Below, in pieces: positions 24,196 to 32,344 of a DNA stretch of 64,000 nt. The stretch covers positions 57,247 through 121,246 of the forward strand of contig CAYPTB010000060.1 in NCBI GenBank assembly GCA_964413535.1, written 5' to 3'. The notes beneath the pieces are model-generated. The model had not been told where the DNA came from and ran no database searches. It saw only the letters and a list, made by a program, of their open reading frames with translations. This DNA comes from CAYPTB01 sp964413535. GTDB taxonomy: Bacteria; Planctomycetota; UBA1135; GCA-002686595. Each line of letters opens with the position of its first letter. The stretch's first letter is position 1. The translations under genes were made by a program, and so were the position numbers.

Positions 24196-24889
24196 AGAGC
24201 CGCGCGAGGAGCGAGCTCCCGGGCACGTACTTCAAGAGCCCCAGGTGATCGGGGAAGCCGCACAGCGCGTAGGCGAAGAACCCGAACTTCTTCACGCGCA
24301 CCACGTCGAAGCCACCGGCGGCGTACAGCTCGACGAGGCGCGCCCTCCGGAAGCCTTCGTCCCCCTCGTCGAAGTGCTCACTGCGCCGGTACAGCACGCC
24401 GCGCGCGAATCGGATGATCGGATTGTCGTTGCACGGTTCGCTCATCACGAGCACGCCGTCGCGGCGCAGCGCGCGGCGGCAGTTCTCGATGAAGCCGACG
24501 TGATTGCGCGCATGGTGGAGGCTTCCCTTGCAGAGGACGGCCCGGAAGACACCCGGCCTGACGGGGAGCCGCTCGGCATCCGCGGTCACGAGACGCGCGT
24601 CCGCCATCGCCTTGCGACCGACGAGCTGCATCTCGTGGCTGATGTCGATCCCCAGCGCATCGGGATCGCGCCGCCGAATGTCCTGCAGGAAGAGCCCGGT
24701 CCCGCAGCCGAGATCCAGGACCCCGCCTGCGCCGGGAGGGACGTGGGAGAGGATCTCGGCGTGCCATTCCTCCTCGAAGATGCGGCTGAATTCGAAGGCG
24801 TAGCGCTCTTCGTAGCGCGGCGCGAGTTTCTTGTGGAGCTCGATCTGCGCTCGGGCGTTGCTCGTGCTCACATCCGGAAGCGAAGGCAT
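24092..24889 (-). CDS. SAM-dependent class I methyltransferase
   Basis: A 265-residue protein. The SAM-binding fold is clear: motif I VLDLGCGTGLFLQDIR (about residues 60-75), acidic loop LGIDISHEMQ, motif II ADAERLPV, then AVLCKGSLHHARN and ALRRDGVLVMSEPC. The C-terminal 80 residues are hydrophobic (LLKYVPGSSLLARLFIRIDRI, then a nonpolar stretch), suggesting membrane association and a lipid-like substrate. It lies next to a flippase-like gene and a GT2 on the same strand, hinting at prenyl-lipid or glycolipid modification (inference). The ATG at 24889 removes a poor Arg-rich extension. Confidence 0.85.
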   Translation of the reverse strand: MPSLPDVSTSNARAQIELHKKLAPRYEERYAFEFSRIFEEEWHAEILSHVPPGAGGVLDLGCGTGLFLQDIRRRDPDALGIDISHEMQLVGRKAMADARLVTADAERLPVRPGVFRAVLCKGSLHHARNHVGFIENCRRALRRDGVLVMSEPCNDNPIIRFARGVLYRRSEHFDEGDEGFRRARLVELYAAGGFDVVRVKKFGFFAYALCGFPDHLGLLKYVPGSSLLARLFIRIDRILCAVPGLSLLAFQVVVVGKPRADPPRR

Positions 24890-25050
24890 ACGCGGAACCA
24901 GTCTAACGGAGCTTGCGAGCGCGGCTCGGATGACGTCGGAGAGATTCGGGTTCGAGCTCCTGCGTACCCTGGCCGTCCCGCGGGCTCGAGCGAGCATCGA
25001 AGCCCCACGACGTGGTCGACTTCGTGCCTAGGAACGGCGTCGACTGCTCC

Positions 25051-26106
25051 CTACTGCTCGCGCGGCGGGCCAGCGTGGGAGCTGCCGAGGGGGGCGGTCA
25101 TCGCGCCCATGAAGAAGTGCGCGACGAGTCCGAACACGCACACGTTGAAGAGCTGCACGAAGTGCGTTCCGATGCCGGTGGCGAGCGCGAGCTCCCGATC
25201 GATGCCGAGCAGCGCGAAGCCGAAGGTCCACCCCGCCTCCTGCGTTCCGAACCCGGCGATGCCGTTGACGGGGAGCAGGTTGAACATCACGGCGACGCTC
25301 GACCCGAACGTGATCTCGGCCAGGCCCACGCCGCCGTCGAGCCCCATGCCCCGCGCCAGAACGGCGTAGAACACGAAGACGAGGCCCCAGAGCGGAACGC
25401 TCACGAGCGTGGCTCCGAGCAGGCGGCGGTCTCCGCCCGCGGTCTTGAGCGCCTCCTGTACCTCCCGGGCGCGAGCGAGGATCCGCTCCCCGAACGGCAA
25501 GCGGTCGACGCCAAGGGCGCGCGCACAGCGCTCGGCCAGCGGAACGGCGACATGGCTGCGCGCCCCCAGGATCGCGAACGAGACGGCCAGGGCGAAGAGC
25601 ACCACGGACAGCGCCCCGAGCCCCCCGATCGCACTCGCGGCCACTCGAGTCTCCGCCGAGTCCGAACCATCGCCCGAGCAGGCGATCCATGCACAGGCGA
25701 CGCACAGGCCGGCGCACAGGACCTCGAGGTCCAAGATGCGCGAGACGACCAACGACGCCAACCCGCGCGCGGCGGGCACGCCGGCCGTGGTCTTGAGGTA
25801 CACCACGAAGGAGGCCTCGCCCGTCTTCGCGGGCATGACGTACGCGGCGAGGTTGTGGGCGGACGAGACGACGAGCGCTCGCGCGTAGGTCGGACGCGTG
25901 GCCGGGGGGATCAGGATGCGGAACCGCCAGGCGCGCAGGGCGTACACCGCGGCGTGCAGAGCGGCCGAGGCGAAGTACGCGCTCGGGGGAAGCCGCCCCA
26001 CCGTCTCCCAGACGTCGCGCGGTCGCACGCCGCTCCAGAGCATGAGCAGCAACAGGAGGACGAAGGCCACCGCCAGGGAGATCGCGCTGCGGAATGCCGT
26101 CTTCAA
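25051..26106 (-). CDS. Lysylphosphatidylglycerol synthase-TM-like / UPF0104 membrane protein
   Basis: A protein of about 351 residues with seven to eight membrane segments. It shows the family landmarks: N-terminal helix ISLAVAFVLLLLLMLW, AYFASAALHAAVYALRAWRF, the SSAHNLAAYVMPAKTGE block (usually N..LP.R.GE), and LLPVNGIAGFGTQEAGW (usually P.p.GglG..E). Members act in lipid or glycolipid transfer or flipping and are often beside GT2 genes, as here. No ATG lies near the first helix; TTG at 26106 is the best start, and a longer frame would run into the divergent gene. Confidence 0.8.
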   Translation of the reverse strand: MKTAFRSAISLAVAFVLLLLLMLWSGVRPRDVWETVGRLPPSAYFASAALHAAVYALRAWRFRILIPPATRPTYARALVVSSAHNLAAYVMPAKTGEASFVVYLKTTAGVPAARGLASLVVSRILDLEVLCAGLCVACAWIACSGDGSDSAETRVAASAIGGLGALSVVLFALAVSFAILGARSHVAVPLAERCARALGVDRLPFGERILARAREVQEALKTAGGDRRLLGATLVSVPLWGLVFVFYAVLARGMGLDGGVGLAEITFGSSVAVMFNLLPVNGIAGFGTQEAGWTFGFALLGIDRELALATGIGTHFVQLFNVCVFGLVAHFFMGAMTAPLGSSHAGPPREQ

Positions 26107-26222
26107 GCGTCGCGACCCGTTCGCAGGTCGGTCGCAATCTACGGCTCCACGGCTCGTCGCCGAAGGACCGGCGTGGGAAAGCCCTCCACCCTTGTGGAGA
26201 TCGCGCCGATACACGGGACCCC

Positions 26223-26645
26223 ATGAGCCTTCCCGAGACCTCTCCCCTCGCCGCCTCGCGCTTGCGCGCACTCCTCGGAAAGCTGCGCGACGCGAACCTG
26301 CACGTCCCCCACGTCGCCATCGCCGGCAAGCGCAGTGTGTCGGTCATGGGCTGCCTTTCCCTGGACAGCCCCGTCGAGCACGCGCTGCGCTACCTCCTGC
26401 GTTGGTCGGACGGCTCGGAAGAGGTGCTGTCGATCGAGGCCGCCGACGGCGCGCTCGACCTCGCTCGCTCCAACCACTCCGGTGACCCGTGCGGATCGCG
26501 CTACGCGGTGCCCCTCTTCGCGGACGAGCAGGGACGGGCAACGGCGCCGTCGTGCAAGGCGCGCATCGACCCGGAGATAGCGAGCATGCGCGACGTGCAG
26601 CGCTTCATGCGCCGGCTCTTGCGCGGCGTCCTCTCAGCGAACTGA
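26223..26645 (+). CDS. Hypothetical protein, 140 aa
   Basis: Not recognised. A mixed alpha/beta soluble protein starting MSLPETSPLAASRLRALL; no signal peptide or membrane segment. Its middle (HALRYLLRWSDGSEEVLSIEA) looks like antiparallel strands, and the C-terminus (MRDVQRFMRRLLRGVL) is an amphipathic helix. It sits alone on the plus strand between two minus-strand envelope genes, with high third-position GC like its neighbours. That composition and the clean ATG support it as real. Confidence 0.6.
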   Translation: MSLPETSPLAASRLRALLGKLRDANLHVPHVAIAGKRSVSVMGCLSLDSPVEHALRYLLRWSDGSEEVLSIEAADGALDLARSNHSGDPCGSRYAVPLFADEQGRATAPSCKARIDPEIASMRDVQRFMRRLLRGVLSAN

Positions 26646-26666
26646 GGTCGACGGGCGAGGGGAGCT

Positions 26667-27629
26667 CTACATCCGCGACTTCTTCTCGATCAAGTCCGCC
26701 AGGAGACCCACCGCGAGGACCTGCACGAGCGCCACGAACATGAGGACCGTCTTGTCCCCGAGGTTCGGGGGGCTCTCCACGAAGACGTCGTGGAACAGGA
26801 GTGCGAGGACGAGCACGAGCAGGCCCAGGGCGATCGGATAGAACACCTTGAGCGGGTTGAAGTAGAGGACCGTGCGGATGATCAGGGCCGCGAACCCGAG
26901 GGTGTCGCGGATCGGTCGGATCTTCGACCTCCCCGCTCGGCTCGCGTAGTTGATCGTGACGTAGTCCACGCGATGCCCGTTCGTCAGCGCGGCGAGCGTG
27001 ATCGTGGTGGTGAAGCTGAAGCCCTGCGGGAGGATGGGGCGGTAGCGCAGCACCAGCTCGCGCCGGAAGGCCCGCAGTCCCGAATTGAGGTCGGGGATCG
27101 GAACGCCCGCGAGGAAGGACGCCAGAGCGGCGAGGAACGCCTTCGCGGGCCGGCGCACCGTGGGGATGTTCACGTCGGCCCCGATGCGGGCGCCGACGGC
27201 CATCTCGGCGCCGTCGTCGATGCAGTCGAGCAGCTCCTCGATCTGCTCCTCGGGATAGGTCCCGTCGGCGTCGGTGATGACGACCACGTCGTGGCGCGAC
27301 CGCGCGAACCCGGTGAGCAGCGCAGCACCGTAGCCGCGATTGCTGCCGTGCGAGACCACGGAGAGCCCGGGGATCCGCTCGCGCAAGCGCTCCAGAGCTT
27401 GGGCCGTGCCGTCGGTGGACCCGTCGTCGATCACCAAGACCTCGATCGGCCGCGACAGCCGCAGTGAAGAGAGGCGTTCGACGACACCCGCGATACCGCG
27501 CTCCTCGTTGTAGGCGGGAACGACGATCGAAACCCCCCGAGCGCTCCTGCGCTCGCGGCCCGCGTCATCCAAGGTTCCCACGCCCGGTCTCGACTCGGGT
27601 CGGCTCGATGGTGCTGTCGTCTCGGGCAT
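26667..27629 (-). CDS. Family 2 glycosyltransferase, dolichyl-phosphate-mannose-synthase-like
   Basis: A 320-residue protein. The GT-A domain starts VSIVVPAYNEERGIAGVV and has LVIDDGSTDGTAQAL, GSNRGYGAALLTGF and VVITDADGTYPEEQI (DxD). Later come the acceptor-side residues LNSGLRAFRRE and two C-terminal membrane helices (about 250-270 and 285-310). Such DPM1/GtrB-like enzymes charge polyprenyl phosphate with a sugar for GT-C or flippase systems, which fits the GT-C and flippase-like genes in this window. The ATG at 27629 lies inside the last 65 nt of mutY on the same strand. Confidence 0.88.
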   Translation of the reverse strand: MPETTAPSSRPESRPGVGTLDDAGRERRSARGVSIVVPAYNEERGIAGVVERLSSLRLSRPIEVLVIDDGSTDGTAQALERLRERIPGLSVVSHGSNRGYGAALLTGFARSRHDVVVITDADGTYPEEQIEELLDCIDDGAEMAVGARIGADVNIPTVRRPAKAFLAALASFLAGVPIPDLNSGLRAFRRELVLRYRPILPQGFSFTTTITLAALTNGHRVDYVTINYASRAGRSKIRPIRDTLGFAALIIRTVLYFNPLKVFYPIALGLLVLVLALLFHDVFVESPPNLGDKTVLMFVALVQVLAVGLLADLIEKKSRM

Positions 27630-28881
27630 CGGAACGGGCTCGCGCAGGGCCGGCGCGTCGCTTCCGGGCGAGCATATCGACGGCCGGGGACGACTTCATG
27701 CCCGGTCCCACGCCAGCGGACCCGAGACGCCCTTCGACATGGAGCCGAACTCGGCGGTCGCGCAGGAGCTTCTTCGTCATTCCGGTCAGCGCGCGGGCGT
27801 CGACCTCGTCGAGCCCGGACCATGCGAAGCCGGGTCGCAACTCGCGTTCGCCCGCTGCGCCCGCTGCGTCTACGACCTCCGCGACGAGCACGTCGGCTCG
27901 GATCCGATGGTGCGTGATGGAGTGGGTGAAGCGCACCAGGCGTTCCCGCGGCTCGAGCACGCCTCCTTCGACGGGTCGGGCGAGGGCCGTGGGGAAGAGC
28001 CGGGCTCCCGGTGCGCCCACCGGCGCGACCTCGCGCGTGGGGCACTCCCACATGCCGGCCATGCGACCGGAGGGGGCTCGGCGCTCGACCAAGAAGCGCC
28101 CTGCCCGCGCCACGACCATGATCTCGATCTCGACCCCCACGCTCGCGGGCTTCCGTCCGGGTCGCGGGAGCTCCGCGGTGATCCCGCGCAGGTTCGCCGC
28201 ACACAGCTCGCGAACCGGACAGGCGCGGCAACGCGGCTCGCGCGGAACGCACAGGGTCGCCCCGAGCTCCATCAGGGCCTGGTTCCAGGCACCCGGTCCG
28301 TGGACTTCGGCGACCGCTTCCGGCTTTCCCGGCACGAGCTTCTCGGCCAGGGTCCAGACGCGTTGCGAGAGCTCGCGTGAGCCGAGGGGGGCCGTGAGCG
28401 CGAACAGGCGCGCAAAGACCCGCAGGACGTTCCCGTCGACCAGCGCGCGCGGCTCGTCGTAGGCGATCGAGAGCACGGCGCCGGCGGTGTAGGGTCCGAC
28501 GCCGGGAAGCGCGAGCGCGTCGGCCGGAGCGCGGGGAAACCGGCCGCCGAAGCGCTCGACGATCACGATCGCGGCCCGACGGAGCGAACGCGCGCGGCGG
28601 TAGTAGCCGAGCCCGCTCCAAGCCGCGAGCAGCTCGTCCTCGGAAGCGCGCGCGAGCTCGACGACGGTCGGAAATCGCGCGAGGAAGCGCTCCCAGTAGG
28701 GAACGACGGTCTCGACGCGGGTCTGTTGCAGCATCGCCTCGCTGATCCAGACGGCATAGGGATCGCGCGTGCGACGCCACGGAAGGTCACGGCGGTGGCT
28801 CGCGTACCACGCGCACAGACGCGCGCGCAGGTCGTTTGCGAACTCGTCTTCGAGCTCCGGTAGATCGGACGACGAGTCCAC
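27565..28881 (-). CDS. mutY: A/G-specific adenine DNA glycosylase MutY
   Basis: A 438-residue base-excision repair enzyme removing adenine opposite 8-oxoG. N-terminal WYASHRRDLPWRRTRDPYAVWISEAMLQQT is split as RRDLPWRRTRDPYAVW and SEAMLQQTRVETV, the MutY/HhH-GPD start. HhH LPGVGPYTAGAVLSIAY with the catalytic Asp in ALVDGNVLRV, and a complete C-x6-C-x2-C-x5-C iron-sulfur cluster (about residues 205-221), are all present. The C-terminal NUDIX-like 8-oxoG domain is present (VEIEIMVVARAGRFLVERR). Start is GTG at 28881. The last about 60 residues are unconserved and overlap the GT2 start. Confidence 0.94.
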   Translation of the reverse strand: MDSSSDLPELEDEFANDLRARLCAWYASHRRDLPWRRTRDPYAVWISEAMLQQTRVETVVPYWERFLARFPTVVELARASEDELLAAWSGLGYYRRARSLRRAAIVIVERFGGRFPRAPADALALPGVGPYTAGAVLSIAYDEPRALVDGNVLRVFARLFALTAPLGSRELSQRVWTLAEKLVPGKPEAVAEVHGPGAWNQALMELGATLCVPREPRCRACPVRELCAANLRGITAELPRPGRKPASVGVEIEIMVVARAGRFLVERRAPSGRMAGMWECPTREVAPVGAPGARLFPTALARPVEGGVLEPRERLVRFTHSITHHRIRADVLVAEVVDAAGAAGERELRPGFAWSGLDEVDARALTGMTKKLLRDRRVRLHVEGRLGSAGVGPGMKSSPAVDMLARKRRAGPARARSDARDDSTIEPTRVETGRGNLG

Positions 28882-28935
28882 GGCCGGGAGGGTAACGCCC
28901 GACGGCGGCTCGACGGACGCGTAGAATCCCCGCCG

Positions 28936-31455
28936 ATGGAGCGGTCGGGAGCGAGCTGGCGCACGTGGGCCTTCGGGTTCCTGGGCGGGGCCCTGCTGTC
29001 CGCGCTCCGGGCGCCGCTAGGTCTCGACCTCCTGCGCGTGGTCGCGCTGGACGCGCCGACGTCCGCGGCCTTCCGAGGGGCGGCCCTCCTCGCGATCGCG
29101 ATGGCCGTCTACGACGCCCGGATCTTCGCGGCGGGCGTTCCCATGCTCGCGCTGCTCACGGCCACCCTGGCGGGTTACCTCGCTCACGGGCTTTACCTCG
29201 AAGGGTGGCTGCTTCTCGGGACGCGAGGCGGATTCGCGCTGTTGCTGGTCGGCTCGGCCCTCGCATTGAACGGGCTCGCTCGATCGCGCAGGACGTTCGA
29301 GCCCTCGGCGGTCGACGCGGACGGGCGGACCGGCGTCGTGGAAGCCCTCGGGTTCTGCCTCGCGGGAGGCGGGGCGGCTTGCGCGGCCGAGATCCTTGCG
29401 CGCCCGTTGCGCTCGCTCGGTCTCGGCCTGGCGGAGGACGACACCGTGTTCGGCGGAGTCTTCCTCCTCGCGCTGCTCTTCGGAGCCGCAGCTTTCGGCG
29501 GTCTCGTTCCGGTGCGGAGGCGGCGCGAAGCGCTGGCGGCGGGTCTCGGGCTCGGAGCCCTGGCCTGCGCGCTGGGGGCCGATCGACTCGCCTCGCTGGC
29601 GGATCCGCGCGTGCTCGTGACCCAGGTGCGGTCGCTCGCGAGCCTCGTCGTCTTCCAGGACGACGTCTCGAGTCCGCTGCGCGCGGACGTCGCCCACGTC
29701 GGGACTTGGCGCGTGGACGCCGTACTGGCGGCCTCGTGCCTCCTCGTGCCGGGGCTCGTTCTCGGCGCAGCCCTGGGTCGACGCGGGGAACCGAAACGGC
29801 TCGCGTGGGTGCTGGTCGGCGCGGCGCTGGGCTCGTTCGTCCTGCCGTTCGCCTTGCGCGCTTCGGTGGAGACCTTCGACGCCGACGGTTTGGCGGAGAG
29901 CACGCGGATGATCGGGATCATCGGCGCGGCGACGCGTGTGGCCGCGATCGGCGGCGCCCTGGTCCTTCTGCGCTCGCCGCGCGGAATCGGGCGGCTCGCC
30001 GGCTTCGCCGGGACCGTGCTCGCCTTCGCGGGGCCGAGCTTCGTCACCGTCCGCGATCCTTGGCTCTTCACTCCCTGGGTCGAAACGCCCAGGGTGGTTC
30101 CTCGGCTGGTGATCGACGCGCCGGAGGGGCTGCTCTCGGTCGAGCACGTCCGGGGAGGGCGCGTAACGACTCTCGACCGCGTCCGACTCACCCCCGTTCC
30201 GGGGGAGCAGGCGGGCGACGAGGAGCGCATCCTTCGCTCGTTGGCCCTGCTCGGCGATGAAAGGCCTCGCGCGCGAGTCCTGCTCGTCGGTCAACTCACC
30301 CCCGAGCGCTCGGCTGTCTTCGAGAGCTTCGACTCGATCCGACTCGAGTGCACGGCGCCCTGGTGGAGGAACGCCCGCGCGCTGGAAGAGTCCATGTTCG
30401 AGGGCTACGAGGCGCAGCCCGTGGGCAGTTGGGTTCCCATGCCGATCGCGGCGGAGCGAATCCGCGACGGGGAGTACGACCTCGTGATCGTGCCGCCTGT
30501 TTTCGGCCAGAGGCTCCCTTCGCTCGCCGCCCAGTTCGTCTCGGCCCCCGCGCGAGCTCCGCGCAACTCGGGCTGGGAAGTTCCCGAGGGTTCGCTGGCG
30601 GTCGTGTGGCTCGATTCGGCCGCCGATCTCGAGGGCACGAACCTCGGAGAGCGCGTCCTCGTGTCGGCGTCACCCATCGAGGAACCCTGCATCGGCGTCG
30701 TGATCGGCACACCCGTCGAAGCCGACGCCTTGGCGCACGGCGCACCGGCGTCGCCGGGAAGGAGTTCCACCCTTCGAACGCTGGCCCACCTGCGCTTGCA
30801 CGCCGCACGATCGCGGCTCTTCGAGCGCCTGGCGGAATCCAACGCGGGAGGTGCGCACGAAGGTCTGATGCGCTTCCTCTCGCTCCACTTCTCCGCACAG
30901 GCCGAGAGCACGCCCTTCGCCTCGCGTGACGAACGCGTGGAGATCGATCCCGAGTCGTTGCCGCACCTCCGGGCCTACGCCCTGGCCGGCGACCTCGATC
31001 CGTTCGCGCGGAACCTGATCGAGGACGTCGCGACCATCCTCGGCACCAAGCGCAGGCCCGACCTGACCCTCGAGTTCGTCGAACCCATCGCCCGCGCTCA
31101 CGCTCCCTGGCCCGCGCTGGACCGCTGCCTCCTGGTGGCGTTCATGGAGTTCGACCTCGACGAGGAGGTGATGCCGCGACTGCGCGAGCTCCTGGAGCGC
31201 GAGCCGTACGACCTTTCCCTGATCCTGATGGGAGCCCAGTGGGAGGAGCACGTGGGCCGACCCGAGGCGGCGCGGGCGCTGCTCGAGCGAGCCCTGGACA
31301 TTCAGCCGGACCGGCCGGACGTGCTCAAACGCATGGCGCTGCTCCTGCGGCGCCAGGGATCCGACGAGGCCCAGGAATGGACTCGAAAGGCCCTCGAGGC
31401 GGCCCCCGAGGACCCCGACCTCCTCGACCTCGAGACCGAGTCAGGGAGCTTGTGA
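28936..31455 (+). CDS. Large membrane protein with C-terminal TPR; possible degenerate spermidine-synthase-like domain
   Basis: An 839-residue protein. Residues 1-370 hold about nine or ten membrane helices. The middle (about 375-620) is soluble, with strands such as RARVLLVGQLTPERSAVF and YDLVIVPPVFGQRLPSL. Residues about 700-830 are helical repeats with two clear TPRs (GRPEAARALLERALDIQP; SDEAQEWTRKALEAAPEDPD). The order of a membrane part, then a Rossmann-like segment, then TPR recalls SpeE-like membrane proteins, but the SAM-binding glycine motif (GxGxG) is missing. Function is therefore open. It starts 54 nt from the divergent mutY gene. Confidence 0.7.
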   Translation: MERSGASWRTWAFGFLGGALLSALRAPLGLDLLRVVALDAPTSAAFRGAALLAIAMAVYDARIFAAGVPMLALLTATLAGYLAHGLYLEGWLLLGTRGGFALLLVGSALALNGLARSRRTFEPSAVDADGRTGVVEALGFCLAGGGAACAAEILARPLRSLGLGLAEDDTVFGGVFLLALLFGAAAFGGLVPVRRRREALAAGLGLGALACALGADRLASLADPRVLVTQVRSLASLVVFQDDVSSPLRADVAHVGTWRVDAVLAASCLLVPGLVLGAALGRRGEPKRLAWVLVGAALGSFVLPFALRASVETFDADGLAESTRMIGIIGAATRVAAIGGALVLLRSPRGIGRLAGFAGTVLAFAGPSFVTVRDPWLFTPWVETPRVVPRLVIDAPEGLLSVEHVRGGRVTTLDRVRLTPVPGEQAGDEERILRSLALLGDERPRARVLLVGQLTPERSAVFESFDSIRLECTAPWWRNARALEESMFEGYEAQPVGSWVPMPIAAERIRDGEYDLVIVPPVFGQRLPSLAAQFVSAPARAPRNSGWEVPEGSLAVVWLDSAADLEGTNLGERVLVSASPIEEPCIGVVIGTPVEADALAHGAPASPGRSSTLRTLAHLRLHAARSRLFERLAESNAGGAHEGLMRFLSLHFSAQAESTPFASRDERVEIDPESLPHLRAYALAGDLDPFARNLIEDVATILGTKRRPDLTLEFVEPIARAHAPWPALDRCLLVAFMEFDLDEEVMPRLRELLEREPYDLSLILMGAQWEEHVGRPEAARALLERALDIQPDRPDVLKRMALLLRRQGSDEAQEWTRKALEAAPEDPDLLDLETESGSL

Positions 31456-31764
31456 GCCCTCCCGACGCGGAAAAAGAATTCGAACCGGACCCGTCGTCAG
31501 CTCCAAGTCTTTATTAAATAATCGTTTGCGACTCTTTGTCGATTCCTGGGCCGACAGCGCGCAGACATTCGATCCGCTATTCTTGGGAGCCGCGTGCTCG
31601 TCCCTTGGCGGCTCGACCCTACGAAAACGGAACCCTGGGGAGCCCGGAGCCGTCCCAAGGCCGTTCCTGCTCCTCTTTTCCGACCTGCGCGGCGTGCAAA
31701 CCCTCCCGCGCGGCGGACCGCAATCCAAACCGCAGCCGGTACTCCCTTACCTCATCACGGACCC
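31456..31764. other. 309-nt gap with an AT-rich spike
   Basis: It separates the TPR membrane gene from the secreted-protein/metalloprotease pair and should carry that pair's promoter. It contains an unusually AT-rich run (TTTATTAAATAATC, 31510-31523) in a 70% GC setting. No exact -35/-10 pair could be assigned. Confidence 0.45.
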
Positions 31765-32325
31765 ATGAAGAAGATCTCCATCCTCCTAGGCGCTCTCGTC
31801 GTCGCGCTCGGGGCGACGGCCCAGGCCCAGATCAAGCGTCTGAGCCTCGAGCAGATGACGACGAGCACCGACAACGCGATCCTCGGCACGATCAAGGCTC
31901 GCCGCGTGATCGACGTCGGAAACGAGCGCGATGGCTTCGGGCTCTACTACACCATCCTCACCATCCAAGGTGAGTCCCTGTACACGGGCCGCGCGACCAC
32001 GGTCGACGTGGTGATGCGCGGCGGTTGGCTCGACAAGGAGCGCGGCATCGGGAGCTGGGACTCCGAGTCGCCCACGGACGACGAGACGGCCCTCGGGAAG
32101 AAGGTCGTGGCCTACTACCTGTGGGTCGACAACATCGGCCGCAACGTCGGCGCGAACATCCTGAACGCCTCGCACGGCGGCCTCTTCCGCACCGTCGAGG
32201 GCCCGACCGGCACGGTCGTGCTCGGCCGCGGCGAAGGCTATGCGATCAGCAAGAACACGAGCGTCGTGAGTCTCAAGAAGGCGACGGCGACGATCCTCCA
32301 GGAAGCCGTCACCAAGAAGAAGTAA
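31765..32325 (+). CDS. Secreted protein of unknown function upstream of the metalloprotease
   Basis: A 186-residue protein with a textbook signal peptide (MKKISILLGALVVALGATAQA, cleavage about residue 21). The mature part is beta-rich (FGLYYTILTIQGESLYTG, ATTVDVVMRGGWLDKERG, GTVVLGRGEGYAISKNTS) and resembles small secreted planctomycete proteins seen beside matrixins, though no family was recognised. The gene ends 19 nt before the metalloprotease gene on the same strand, so the two probably form an operon. It may be a partner, inhibitor or substrate (inference). The start at 31765 is set by the signal peptide. Confidence 0.72.
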   Translation: MKKISILLGALVVALGATAQAQIKRLSLEQMTTSTDNAILGTIKARRVIDVGNERDGFGLYYTILTIQGESLYTGRATTVDVVMRGGWLDKERGIGSWDSESPTDDETALGKKVVAYYLWVDNIGRNVGANILNASHGGLFRTVEGPTGTVVLGRGEGYAISKNTSVVSLKKATATILQEAVTKKK

Positions 32326-32344
32326 CGGGAGACCGCGAACGACC

